Assembly (NCBI GenBank): GCA_021292165.1
Contig: CM037878.1
Span: 7,184,857 to 7,248,856, forward strand
DNA: 64,000 nt
Direction of reading: 5' to 3'
Source: Shinisaurus crocodilurus
Taxonomy: Eukaryota; Chordata; Lepidosauria; Squamata; Shinisauridae
Part shown: positions 22,101 through 34,100 of the stretch, one piece after another
Layout: every line of letters starts with the position of its first letter
Position numbering within the stretch: the stretch's first letter is position 1
Program-made: the position numbers and the translations under genes
Notes under the pieces: model-generated
The model's database searches: none
Told to the model about the DNA's origin: nothing
Seen by the model: only the letters and a program-made list of their open reading frames with translations

Positions 22101-25100
22101 TTTCCTGCATTGAGTAGGGGGTTGGACTCCAAGGCCTTGTAGGCTCCTTCCAGCTCTGTGATCTATGAAATCTATATGGTCAGGAGGAAATGTCTAACTA
22201 AGGGGAAAATACAATAAAACAATAGGGGGATTAGTGTAGGACACGTCAAGTGTTACTTGCTCACTAAAGGGGACCCCTCCCTTCTCCATAGGACAAACAG
22301 GTATAAGAACTGAGAGTTTTAGAATGGAAGGCAGCTCACAGCTCACTTTAACACACATGACAACTGCTGTCAGAATTGGCTTCGTTGGACAAACAAAAAG
22401 GACAGGTGTATATGCCCTTTGGGTCTCTGAACTTCTTTCTCTCTTTGTAGCATGGAGCTCTAGTACAGGCCTGTGGCTTATGCTGGCTCAGCTTGTCTGA
22501 GCGTAGAAAGCTAAGCAGGGTCAAGCCTGGTTATTACTTGGATGGGAGACCCCTCCTCTAGTTTCCTGCATTGAGCAGGAGGTTGGACTCGATAGGCTTA
22601 TAGGCTCCTTCCAACTCTATGATCTATGAAATCTATGAAATCTTATTGCTATACCATAGGCTGTATAGGTTAAGCTCTTCTAGAGTTATAGGGTATGAGC
22701 GTGAATGGTGAATGGCTGCCTTGCCATTAATGCTTGTATTTTGACAATAAGAGACTATATTAAGGAATCTGTATCTGTTCCATCTTTCATGTAATAAAGG
22801 TATTTTTGTATTTTCCAAGTGTGTCTGTCTGTTTTAGTATAGAGATAAGTAGGGGACCTACACTCACAAGCAACACACGTTAGACTCCAGCAAAAGATCC
22901 TAGCACCTCTCAGGGTAGTGTGGGGTTGGAGCAACTAGTAATTGGAGGTACCAACTCCGACACTATCCAGTAGTAACAAGGGTTGGCATTATTGATTGAT
23001 TGATTGATTGTATTTCTAAATCGCCCATCTAGCCAGTACCCAGCCACTCTGGGCGATGTACAACATACAATGAAACAAAACAGATTGAAAGTGTGGCGTA
23101 GTGGTGGTGAGAGTGTTGGACTGGGACTCGGGAGATCCAGGTTCTAGTCCCCGCTCCGCCATGAAACTCACTGGGTGACTTTGGGCCAGTCACTGCCCTT
23201 CAGCCTAACCTACCTCACGGGGTTGTTGTGAGGATAAAACAGAGAGGAGGAGGAGGAGGAGGATTATGTAAGCCGCCTTGGGTTCCTTGCAGGAAAAAAG
23301 GTGGGGTATACAGTATTTTTCCATGTATAAGACTATACTTTTTCCTAAAATCGCTAGCCTAAAAATTGAGGGTCGTCTTATACACGGAAGTAAGCCAAGG
23401 AGAGAACCGCATGGGGGGGAGGAGCCTGCGCTGGCTATGGAGCAGTAGCTTTTCTGCCGAGCTCCCGGAATGATTTGAAAACATCTGCAAATACACAGGA
23501 GAGACAAAGCGTGAGTTTAAATTCCTTTGCTGTTTGCTTTCTGGAAAGTATGCAGATATAGAGCTAACAAAGAAATAACAAGAATAGCTTTCTTTTGATG
23601 TGCTTCGCTCTGGATTGTTTATGAGCTCCAGACGGGTGAAAAAGTCCCTACCCCCTCTTTGGAAACGCGATCGGGCGCATCCCTCGGATAACAGTTTGAA
23701 AAGGCTAATTAGGATCCTTGACACTAAAGATATTGAATGTTCTTATCAAACTGTGCAACAGGGTCCTGATAAGAAGCCACGAGGTAGTGAAAGTTTCGAG
23801 ACAGCGAGGGGGAAGGGCGGAAAAATGGCGGATTCAGCTGGCAAATTCCCTGCTGGTGCCAAGCCAAAGTCAATATCTCCAGCCAAGCTTAAAGGGGCAG
23901 CACCAGATTGGGAGAAAATTCTATCACAGTTTCAAAGCTCTATGGAAGCAGGCCAGCAGAAACAAATAGAAACAATTGAGAAATTTCAAAATCTGCATCA
24001 AGAGGATATGAAGCAAATGCGAAAGTCCATAGATCATTTAGGGGTTCAAGTTAAAGAGCTGCAAGCTAGAGTGGATAAGGTGGAAAAACTCCAGGTGAAG
24101 GATGAAAAAAGTTTTGAAAAGTATGAAATGAAATTTAATGAGATGGAAATACAGATGATTAACATGCAAGACAGGCAACGTCGTTCCAACATTCGGATCA
24201 GAGGCTTCCCCATGGAGATGGGGGAGACTGGATATAAGTTAAGAGGCAGTATTTTGGAATGGATGAATGAAGCTGTCTCTGGAGAAACAATTTTTTGGGA
24301 TGATATGGACATTGAGATTGTGCATAGAGTGGGAGCATTAAGGCGTGGTATGACATCCAGAGATGTTGTACTGAAATTTGCAAATTTATACAAGAAGGAT
24401 GTCTTCATGAAAGAGATTAGAAAGAAAGGTCAAGTAGCTTTCAAGGGGGCTACTTTGCAAATCTACAATGATCTTTGTCAGCAAACAATAAAGTGGAGGC
24501 GAAGTGTTAAACCGTGTACAGCAGTCTTGATCAGAAAGGGATTACAATACAATTGGGGTTACCCAGTTTTTCTTACTTTGTGTGGAACAGTAAGAGATAC
24601 AAGATCTCATCATGTGATCAAGGCATGGGCCTGCTGGGAGAGTTGGGGCTTCATGATGATGCGGAGGGTCCAGAATCGATGGGTCAACTGGAAGAAGAAG
24701 GAGCCAGTGGAGGAATTGTATAAGAGGTCGTTTCAACACGAGAAGAAAAAAGAAATAGAAAATGTTTTATAAAGAAGTTATCCGGGAGGGAATGAGGAGC
24801 TGCTGTTCGGGCTGGTGATGGGTCCTTCCCCCCCCCCCTGGGATAGGTGGGTAGGTTTAGGGTGGGGCAAGTTGCCCTGGCTAAGCAGGGGGGATAGTTT
24901 AGATGAATGTGGGGGGTGGGTTAAGGGGTATGTTATTGTGTATTATTTTCACTTTTGGGGACCAAAAAAGAAAAAATGTTGTTAATAGATGGATTATAAG
25001 TTAAGAATTTCAACTTTAAATGTTAAGGGGCTAGGGTCAGTTACTAAGAGAAGGCGAATAGAAGCACTTCTTAAAAAGGATAAGGCAGATATTATATTCT

Positions 25101-28100
25101 TGCAAGAAACGCACCAGGCAAGGAAAGGAGTCAATGAATTGAAATTGAGGTGGTCTAGAATATATGAGATAGCATGTGGATCATCTAAATCGCGAGGAGT
25201 AGCAATTATAATTTCAAAGAATTGTGGTTTTAATGTTCTAAAGGTGAAAAAGGATGATACAGGTAGATATATTATAATGTATGGGACCTTGGGAGGGGAA
25301 GAATATGTTATTGTTAATGTTTATGCTCCCAATCAAAATCAAGGAGAATTTTATCAACATGTGTTTAAAGAAATGGGTAATTTTCAAAATCAAAGGGTTA
25401 TTATGGCTGGGGACTTTAACATGGTATTGGATAGAAGAAAAGACAAATCCAATCCGACGAGAGAAGATCAGAGAAATAATCTAACGATCTTGAATAAGTT
25501 AATTAGTAAGGAAGGGTTGCTAGATGTTTGGAGAGGGGTCAAGGGGAATGAGGAAAGATATACATTTTACTCATCAGCAAATAAGAATTATTCTAGGATA
25601 GATTTTATTTTTGTGTCCAGGACACTGTTTTCAAGGGTCCTGGGCACAGAGATAGGAGTGATAAAAGTTACAGATCATGCTTTGGTTAACATGGATTTGA
25701 AGATACATAAGGATTATAGAGAAGCGAAAAGATGGAGATTGAATTGTAATATTTTTTGTTATAAACATTTAACAGAGAAAATAGAGAAGGAATTGAGGGA
25801 AATTTGGGAATTTAATCAAACAGAAGAATGTACTGAAGCGATAATATGGGATACAATGAAGAGTGTAATGAGAGGAATAGGATTGAGAGAGGCAATAAAT
25901 TTGAGGAAACAACAAGAAGTTTTTTATCAAAAGCTAGAGGGGGAGATTAGGGATTTGGAAAAGAAGTATTTAGAGAAGAGGGATAAAAAGATTTTTGCAG
26001 AATTACAGGGTAAAAGGAAAGAATTGGAGAATAAAGAACTGGACAGGGTACAAAGGAATTTGATTTACACAAAAAGGGAGTATTTTGAGAATAGTAATAA
26101 AAACTCTAAAATGTTGGCTAGATTAGCACAAAAAAAAAAAGAAAAAAGCTTAGTGGGGATGATTAAAGATAAGAGGGGTAAAGAATATAATCTAGTAAAG
26201 GATAAATTGAAAATTTTTCATGAATATTACACGGAGTTATATAAGGCAGGAAAATGGTCGGAAGCTGAGAGTAGAAGATATATCGAGAAAAATTTAAAAA
26301 TAAAAATCCAGGATGAAGATAGAGAGAAAATGGAGCAACCATTCACAGAAATTGAAATAGAAAGTGCTATAAATAAATTAAAACAGGGGAAAACGCCAGG
26401 ACTGGATGGTCTGGGGGCGGAATATTATAAAGTCTTTAAAAAAATGTTAATTCCGAAGTTAAAACGGTTGTTTAATGATATTTTACAGGGGGGAGAGATC
26501 CCCCCGTCATGGAAACAGTCCTTGACCATTTTAATCCCGAAACCAAGGAAGGATTTAGCAGAACCAGGTTCTTATAGACCAATATCATTAATTAATCAAG
26601 ATGCCAAACTATTGACAGCAATTTTAGCTAGAAGAATGAATAGTTTTTTAAATAAGTATATAGGGATAGATCAATGTGGGTTATTCAAGGAAGACAAATG
26701 GCAGATTTAACAAGAAGGGTTCTGAATATAATTTATTTAATAAAGAAAAATAATTTGAAAGCGGGGGTTCTTGCATTGGATATTTTAAAGCCTTTGATTG
26801 TGTGGAATGGCCTGCATTAAAGATGTTAATAAAAACTATGGGGTTTGGAGAAAAATTTATAGGTATTACTAACCAATTATATACTCATAATGTCACGTCG
26901 GTAATTGTAAACGATGGAATAACAGAAACTATTAGCCTAGGCCGGGGAACTAGACAGGGTTGTCCCCTTTCCCCAGTATTATTTGTGTTAGTTATGGAAT
27001 TGTTAGCGAATTCGATAAGACAGGAGAAGAAATTATTGGGGATAGGAATAGAGACCAAATGTAAGATAAACCTTTTTGCAGATGATATCTTGTTAACATT
27101 AGAACGGCCTATAGAAAATTGGGATTGGATAGAGAAACATTTAGATGAATTTAGAGAAGTAACAGGGTTAAAAGTTAATTGGGATAAATCGGAGATAATG
27201 ACATTTAATTATAGTAAACTGGAGGAAAGGGGATTTAAACAAAGGGGAGTGGATATAAAGATAAAAAATATAATTAAATATTTAGGTATTGATATATTAA
27301 AAGATTTGGATAAAATAGGGGAATGTAATTTTAAAAATCTAAAAGATGAAGTTAAAAATCAAATAGAGGATTATAAAAAATTGGGGTTATCGTGGTTTGG
27401 TAGGATAGCTTTGATTAAAATGAAGATTTTACCGAAGTTTAATTTTTTATTTAGAATGATACCATATAAGATATCAGAGAAAGAAATTAAAGAGTGGCAA
27501 GTAATGTTAAATAGCTATTGTAATGGGGGGAAGAAATCAAGGATTATTTATTTATTTATTACATTTATCAATCGCCCATCTGGCCGGTCACCCGGCCACC
27601 CTTATTCATTACTAAGAATAGATGGTATAAAGCTCAAAAAATAGGGGGACTTGGTCTCCCTAATTTAAAATGGTATTATATAGCTAATCAACTTAGATAT
27701 ATCATGGATATTATTGTTAGAAAAGATTTTATGTGGTGGGAAATAGAAGCATTTGAATTGGGTAATAGGGTGGATAAATTCTTATTTACAAAACAAGGAC
27801 ATATTATGACAAAAAGATTAGAAAATCCCTTTTTAAAAAATATGTTAGAAATTTGGGGTAGAAATAAGGAAATATTTTTACCAGGTATATCCCCGCTTAC
27901 TCCAGTGGTGGTTATGGAAGATTTTCCCGAGAATGTTAGACATTTAGAACGAATTTTTAGAGAGAAAAAGGTGATAACTTTAATGGATTGGCTGGAAAAA
28001 ATGGAGACAAGACAGCAAATAATTGATAGGGTTGGGGCAGGAAGAATTTCTTGGTTAAATTTAATTCAATTAGTACAATGGGGTAAGAAATGGAAGAGGA

Positions 28101-31100
28101 GACATGAGCATGAAAGGGATTTCACTGCATTTGAGCAGGTGGTTATGTCTAGAGAACTTGTAGAAGGAAATGCATCAGCTAGGGGTCTTACAAAGATGTT
28201 ATATAAAATGTTGCAGAAATCAGAAGAGCAAGCAGAAAATCTTAAAATAGTTTGGGATACAGAGTTTGAAGAGGAAATATCAAAGGATGAGTGGAATAAG
28301 ATTTGGGATAGGCGAATATTGAAAAATATGTCTATAAGAATTAAAGAGAATTTTATAAGCTAATTTGGAGATGGTATTTGACCCCAGTGAGATTAAATAG
28401 AATAGATAATAAATGTTCTCCAATGTGTTGGCGAGGATGTCAGGAATTGGGTACATATGCTCATATGTGGTGGAGTTGTAAAAATGTAATGGATTTTTGG
28501 AAAATGATTTTTGAGGAAATATCAGAAATTGTTGGAGTTGATTTAGAGGTATGCCCTAAACTAGCTTTGCTAACAATAACGGAAAAGGTGATCGGTTCAC
28601 AAAATGTTAAAGAATTAATCATAAATTTGTTAACGGCAGGTAGACTAATGATAGCAAGGAAATGGAAAATCCAGCAAGTTTTCACTATTACTGAATGGTA
28701 TAAGGAAGTATGGGATATGGCTTTGAATGATATGTTGACTTGTAATATTAAATGCAAAAGGGGTCAATTAAAGAAAAAATAATTTTAAGGATATTTGGGG
28801 TTTATTTTTGGAATATGTGTTTAAAAGGGGGAAAGGGAGTTTACCCTGTCAAGATATATTGTATTTTTGGAATAATGAACAATTATAGAGTTATTGGATT
28901 GTTTGGTCCCATGGTGATGGGAGCACAATATTAGTTATGTGTGTATGTTATTTTCTTTGTATTGTTTTAAAATTTAATAAAATATTTAAAAAAAAAAAAA
29001 AAAAAAAAGAACCGCATGGTTGCAAAACTGCCCAGTGGGGGGCGTCTTATACATGGGGGCGTCTTATAGATGGAAAAATACGGTAAATATAATAAATAAA
29101 TAAATACGTACATACATACATACATAAAACAGTATAAAATGTTGAAATCCTAACCCACCCCATTAGGCACCTGTCTGAGCCCATAGCCCAGCAAAGGGGG
29201 CAGTGCTAGCCGCTGCGCCGCCTCCTCCTCCTTGCTGTTGCTGCTGCCTGTTCGGCCGTCCATCCTCTCTCAGCAAGTGAGAAGCAGCCGGAGCCAGGTG
29301 AAGCAGTCGCAGCCGCAGCTCACCTTGCCCCCTCCCTGTGGGTGGTCATGCGCAGAGGACCTAAAGGGAGAGGGCATTTCTGTTACTGACTGCTGCCTGC
29401 TCAGTTGTCTTCTCCCTCTGGGGCAAATCTGTACACACCACCCAGAGGGAGAGTTCAAGGCAAGTGAAGGATGAATGCTCTGTCGCCCTCACTCTGAACT
29501 CTGCTCGTAGGCTTAGCAAAGGCAGGTAAACAGGCCGTGAAAGCGAGGAAGGAGAGGAGCAGGCCAGGAAGGTCCAGGGATGGACAGTGGGGGCCCTGCG
29601 AGGATGTAGGCCTCAGCAGGTGCCCATCAATGCCTACCACTGGTGCAAGCTCAAAGCATAGGTCCATCAATACCTATAAGACACCTCCATTTTTAGAGGT
29701 AGGATGCTACCACTACTAGAGGTCGTTTGGGTGGCAAATACCGGCGAGGGCTATTGCCTTCACACTCTGTTCATGGGCTCCCCATTTTGGCAAGAAAGCT
29801 GCTAGACATTTGGTCAGATCCAGCAGAGCTCTAACATTATTGTGCTATGGGATTTTTATTTTTATTTTTTAAATTTAAAAAAAAAGGAACGGCCAACTGA
29901 ATACCTCATGTCCAGGGCCGGCGCTACCGCTAGGCAAACTAGGCGGTTGCCTAGGGCACGTGGCTGAAGAGGGCGCAGAAACGCTGCGCTCCTCTTCACT
30001 GCCGCCGCCATGCCACCCCCACCGGGCCTCCTCTCCCGCCGCCCCGCCCGCCAAAGCCGCCGCCGCACCTCCCCCGCCCGCTGAAGCCGCCGAAGCGCCT
30101 CCCCTGCCCGCCGAAGCCGCCGCCGCGCCTCCCCCGCCCGCCGAAGACGGCAAAGCCGCCGCCCAGCCTCCCCCGCCCGCCGAAGCTGCCATCGCGCCTC
30201 CCCCTCCCGCCGAAGCCGCCATCACGCCTCCCCCGCCCGCCGAAGCCGCCGCCGCGTCTCCCCTGCCCGCCGAAGACAGCAAAGCCGCCGCTGCGTCTCC
30301 CCCGCCCGCCGAAGCCGCCCCCCTCCCCCGCGCCTCCCCCACGCCTCCCCCCGCTACCTACCTTCTCAGCGTCGCTTCCGGAGCCCCGCCCGCGTTGTTT
30401 TGGCGGGAGGAACCAGGGCAACAGGGCTTAAACAGCCCTGTTGCCCTGGTTTCCCCGGCAAAAAACAGAGCGCGGGGGTCCCGTCGCGTCACTTCCTCTT
30501 TGGAGGCGGCGGCAGCAACCAGGGCGGGGGAAGGTAGGTAGGTAGGTAGGTGGTGGCGGCGGCGGCGGCGGCGCGGGGGGGTGTTTGCAGAGCAGGGCTG
30601 CTTTGCTCCGGAGCCCCCCCCCCACGGCACGAGGGGGGGCGCAAATTTTATTTCGCCTAGGGCGTCAAACTGCCCTGCACCGGTCCTGCTCATGTCATTT
30701 AGGAACATAAGAAGAGCCATGCTGGATCAGACCAAGGGCCCATCTAGTCCAGCATTCAGTTCACACACTGGCCAACTAGCTGCCCACGGAAAACCCACAA
30801 GCAGGACATGAGTGCAACAAGGCAAGAGTTCAAGGCAAGTGAAGGATGAATGCTCTGTCGCCCTCACTCTGAACCCTCCCACCCATGTTCCACAGCAACT
30901 GGTGTACATACGCATACCACCTCCGATACTGGAGGAAGCATAGAGCCATCAGGACTAGTAGCCACCAATGGCCTTCTCCTCCATGAATTTGTCTAATCCC
31001 TTTTTAAAGCCAGCCAGATTGGTGGCCAACACTACATCTTCTGGAAGTGAATTCCATAGTTGAATTATGTGCTGTGTGAAGAAATCCTTCTTTTTATCTG

Positions 31101-34100
31101 TCCTGAATCCCCCACCAATCAGCTTCATAGGATGATCCTGGTTTTTAGTATTATGAGAGAGGGAGAAAAATGTCTCCCTGCCCACTTTCTCCACACCAGG
31201 CATAAGTCTGTACACCTCTATCATGTTTCCCGTCACTCGCCTTTTTTCTAAGCTAAACAATCCCAGCTGTTGTAAACTTTCCTCATGGGGGACTTGCCCC
31301 AGCCCCTTGATAATTCTAGTTCTCCTTTTCTGCACTTTTTCAAACTCTACAATATGCTTAGGTGTGGTGACCAGAATTGTACACAGTATTCGAAGCGTGG
31401 TTGCACCATAGATTTGTATCAGGGCAGTCTGATCTTGGCAGTTTTATTTTCAATTCCTTTCCAAATTATGCCTAACATGGAATTTGCCTTTTTCACAGCA
31501 GCCGCACACTGGGTTGACATTTTCATCAAGCGGCCCACCATCACCCCAAGATCTCTTTCTTGGACAGTCACCACCAGGGCCGGCGCTACCGCTAGGCAGA
31601 CCCAGGCGGCTGCCTAGGGCGCGTGGCGGAAGAGGGCGCAGAAACGCTGCGCTTCTTCCTCGCCGCCGGCGCGCTCCTGCCCCGCCTGCCGCCTCCGCCG
31701 CGCCTCCCCGGCCGCTGCCGCCGCTACACCTCCCCCCCCCGCGCGCGCGCGCCCGCCACCTACCTACCTTCACGTCGTTTCCGGAGCCCCGCCGGTGTTG
31801 TTTTGGCGGGAGGAACCAGGGCAACAGGGCTTAAACAGCCCTGTTGCCCTGGTTTCCCCGGCAAAAAAAAAAGCGCGGGAGTCCCGTCGCGTCGGAGGAG
31901 GAGGAGGCGGTGGCGGCAGCAGCAGGAGTGCCAGCAGTCAGCATGGGGGGGGGAGGTAGGTGGTGGTGGTGGTGGTGGTGGTGGCAGCGGCGGCGGCGCG
32001 GAGGGGGGGTTGCAGAGCAGGGCTGCTTTGCTCCGGAGCCCCCCCCCACGGCACGAGAGGGGGGCGCTAAATATAATTTGGCCTAGGGCGCCAAACAGCC
32101 CTGCACCGTTCCTGGTCACCACTAGCTCAGATGTCGGATCCCATCAGATTATACTTGAAGTTGGGATTTTTTGCCCCAATATGCATCACTTTACACTTGC
32201 TTACACTAAACCACATTTGCCATTTTGTTGCCCATTCTCCCAGTTTGGAGAGATCCTTTTGGAGGATAATTTGGTGTTGTCAGATAACTTGCACACTTCA
32301 CTGCTCACTCCTTAATCCAGATCAAATATGACTAAGTTGAAAAGCATTGGACCAAAACATCTGGACTTCAGCTGTAGAAGAAAGATGGAAAAGGTTCCTT
32401 TCTGCAAGAGATCAAGGGACCGTCTAAGCCAGGGTGGCGCAGTGGTGAGAGTGTTGGACTGGGACCCGGGAGATCCGGGTTCTAGTCCCCGCTCGGCCAT
32501 GAAACTCACTGGGTGACTTTGGGCCAGTCACTGACTCTCAGCCTAACCTACCTCACAGGGTTGTTGTGAGGATCAAATGGAGAGGAGGAGGAGGATTATG
32601 TAAGCCGCCTTGGGTTCCTTGCAGGAAAAAAGGCGGGGTATAAATGTAATAAATAAATAAATGAAGCGCAAGAAGGGAGAAAAGGAATGCAAAGGATGGG
32701 GAAGCAGGAACATACTGGAAAGATATCAAGACAAGAGTAAGATCCTTGACAGAATCAGGGGCAACTGCCCTTGGGAAAATGGGAAGTGCCCCAGCAGTTC
32801 ATCACCTGTCACCGTGAGGTTGGCTTTGTTGCTTTCTGTGACGGCATTATTTAAGGAAAGGGCTAGGAGCATGCAGTAATAGATCCCACTGTCGTTCTTC
32901 TCTACATTCAGAATTTTCATCTCAGATGTCCTGAAATTCAGTTGGGTTATTATGCTGTACTTCTTGGGTTTGTGATCTCTGTCCAGTCTTTCCGGCTGGC
33001 CATTACGGTCGAACTTGTACCAGTCCAGGCCATAGTCAGAAACAAATAGGTTGGAGATATTGCAGGTGAACACGGCCGTTGCTCCGATGGGTAGACTTAA
33101 CTGGAGTGGCCAAAGCCTTGCTGCCGAAAAAAACCGGGAAAAGTAAGATGTTTAACCATCGCAGGGAGCTTCTAGTGCCACAAAAAACTGAGATTTTTCC
33201 AGAGTCCAGGCTAACGTTTTTTGTATACTGGATTATGCTGTCTCCCAGAGGCAATCAAGCCAACAACAAAATTCCTCTCTTCCTCCTCCTCCATGTACCT
33301 CACACATATGCCTTAAGGAGGTGGGGGGTTCCACACAGAGAGAGGCATAATTACACTACATCCTCTTCCCATAATTAACTGGAACCCTATTGCTATTCAC
33401 ACTATAGTATAGTCCAGTGTTCTCCAACCTTGGGTCCCCAGATGTTTTTGGCCTACAACTCCCAGCATGCCCCAGCCAGCGTAGCTGGGAGTTGTAGGCC
33501 AAAAACATCTGGGGACCCAAGGTTGGAGAACACTGGTATAGTCGATAAGAACATATGAAGGGCCCTACAGCTGGATCAGACCAATGGCCCATCTAATCCA
33601 GCATCCCTGTTTCCCAGAGTGGCCAATCATATGCTCCAATGGGAAGCGCACCAGCAGGACATGAGGACAATAGCCTTTGGCTGCTGTTGCACCCTCCCCA
33701 GGGGCAATTTCATGCTGCCACAGAAAGTGGAGGTTCCATTATAGTAGAGACAGACAAATCCGCCAATTTCGGTTTCTTGTTTTTCCAATCTTAAATTCAG
33801 TTCATCCCAAACTTTGAGAATATTTCCAACCTTATGTTCAGTTCATTGCAAAGATAGATAGATAGATAGATAGATAGATTCAATTTTCATGAACATTCGT
33901 ATGCATTTTTGTGCACCTTTCTCCAAATGCATGTGCATTTGTACACTTTTGAAAAATTTATTATTTCATTTAACATATTTCTAGACCGCCTTTCATGGCA
34001 GGAGTCCCCCTGCACCTTTTTTGCAAGCAATTTCCCTAATATAATGCACTCGGAATGTTATTTGCACCAATATGCACAATTTTTAAACTGGAAAACTCAA

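Larger units (their letters stand above)
21852..22978 (+). mobile_element. LTR of an endogenous retroelement, carrying two SINEs
   Basis: Starts TGTTAG and ends GTAACA, inverted TG...CA termini. It contains a TATAAG box (about 22302) and an AATAAAGG polyadenylation signal (about 22793) in the right order. The same sequence recurs at 44869-45611. Without the two 5S-derived SINEs (22006-22176 and 22466-22643) it would be near 780 bp. It lies 3' of gag-like remnants and so is probably the 3' LTR. Confidence 0.8.
23415..29007 (+). mobile_element. Full-length but inactive L1 LINE; innermost layer of the nest
   Basis: 5.6 kb from a 5' UTR to a poly-A tail (28988-29007), flanked by the 12-bp duplication AGAACCGCATGG (23403-23414 and 29008-29019). 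It has ORF1 (23825-24772), a spacer and ORF2 (24989-28782) in at least four broken parts. It lies in PDCD1 intron 2, antisense to the gene. The complete 5' end plus a perfect duplication indicate a fairly recent insertion, but frameshifts prevent mobility. Confidence 0.96.

Noticed and set aside
22006..22110. 5S rRNA gene
   Set aside because: Only the promoter-bearing part is 5S-like; the 3' part is a CR1 tail and the unit is interspersed.
23600..28782. Host genes for an RNA-binding protein and a reverse transcriptase
   Set aside because: These are ORF1 and broken ORF2 of an L1 with target duplications and a poly-A tail.
29960..30541. 193-codon Pro/Ala-rich open frame and opposite Gly-rich frames
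   Set aside because: They lie wholly inside a hAT element with an 8-bp duplication and come from a GC-rich minisatellite; no domain and no splice support.
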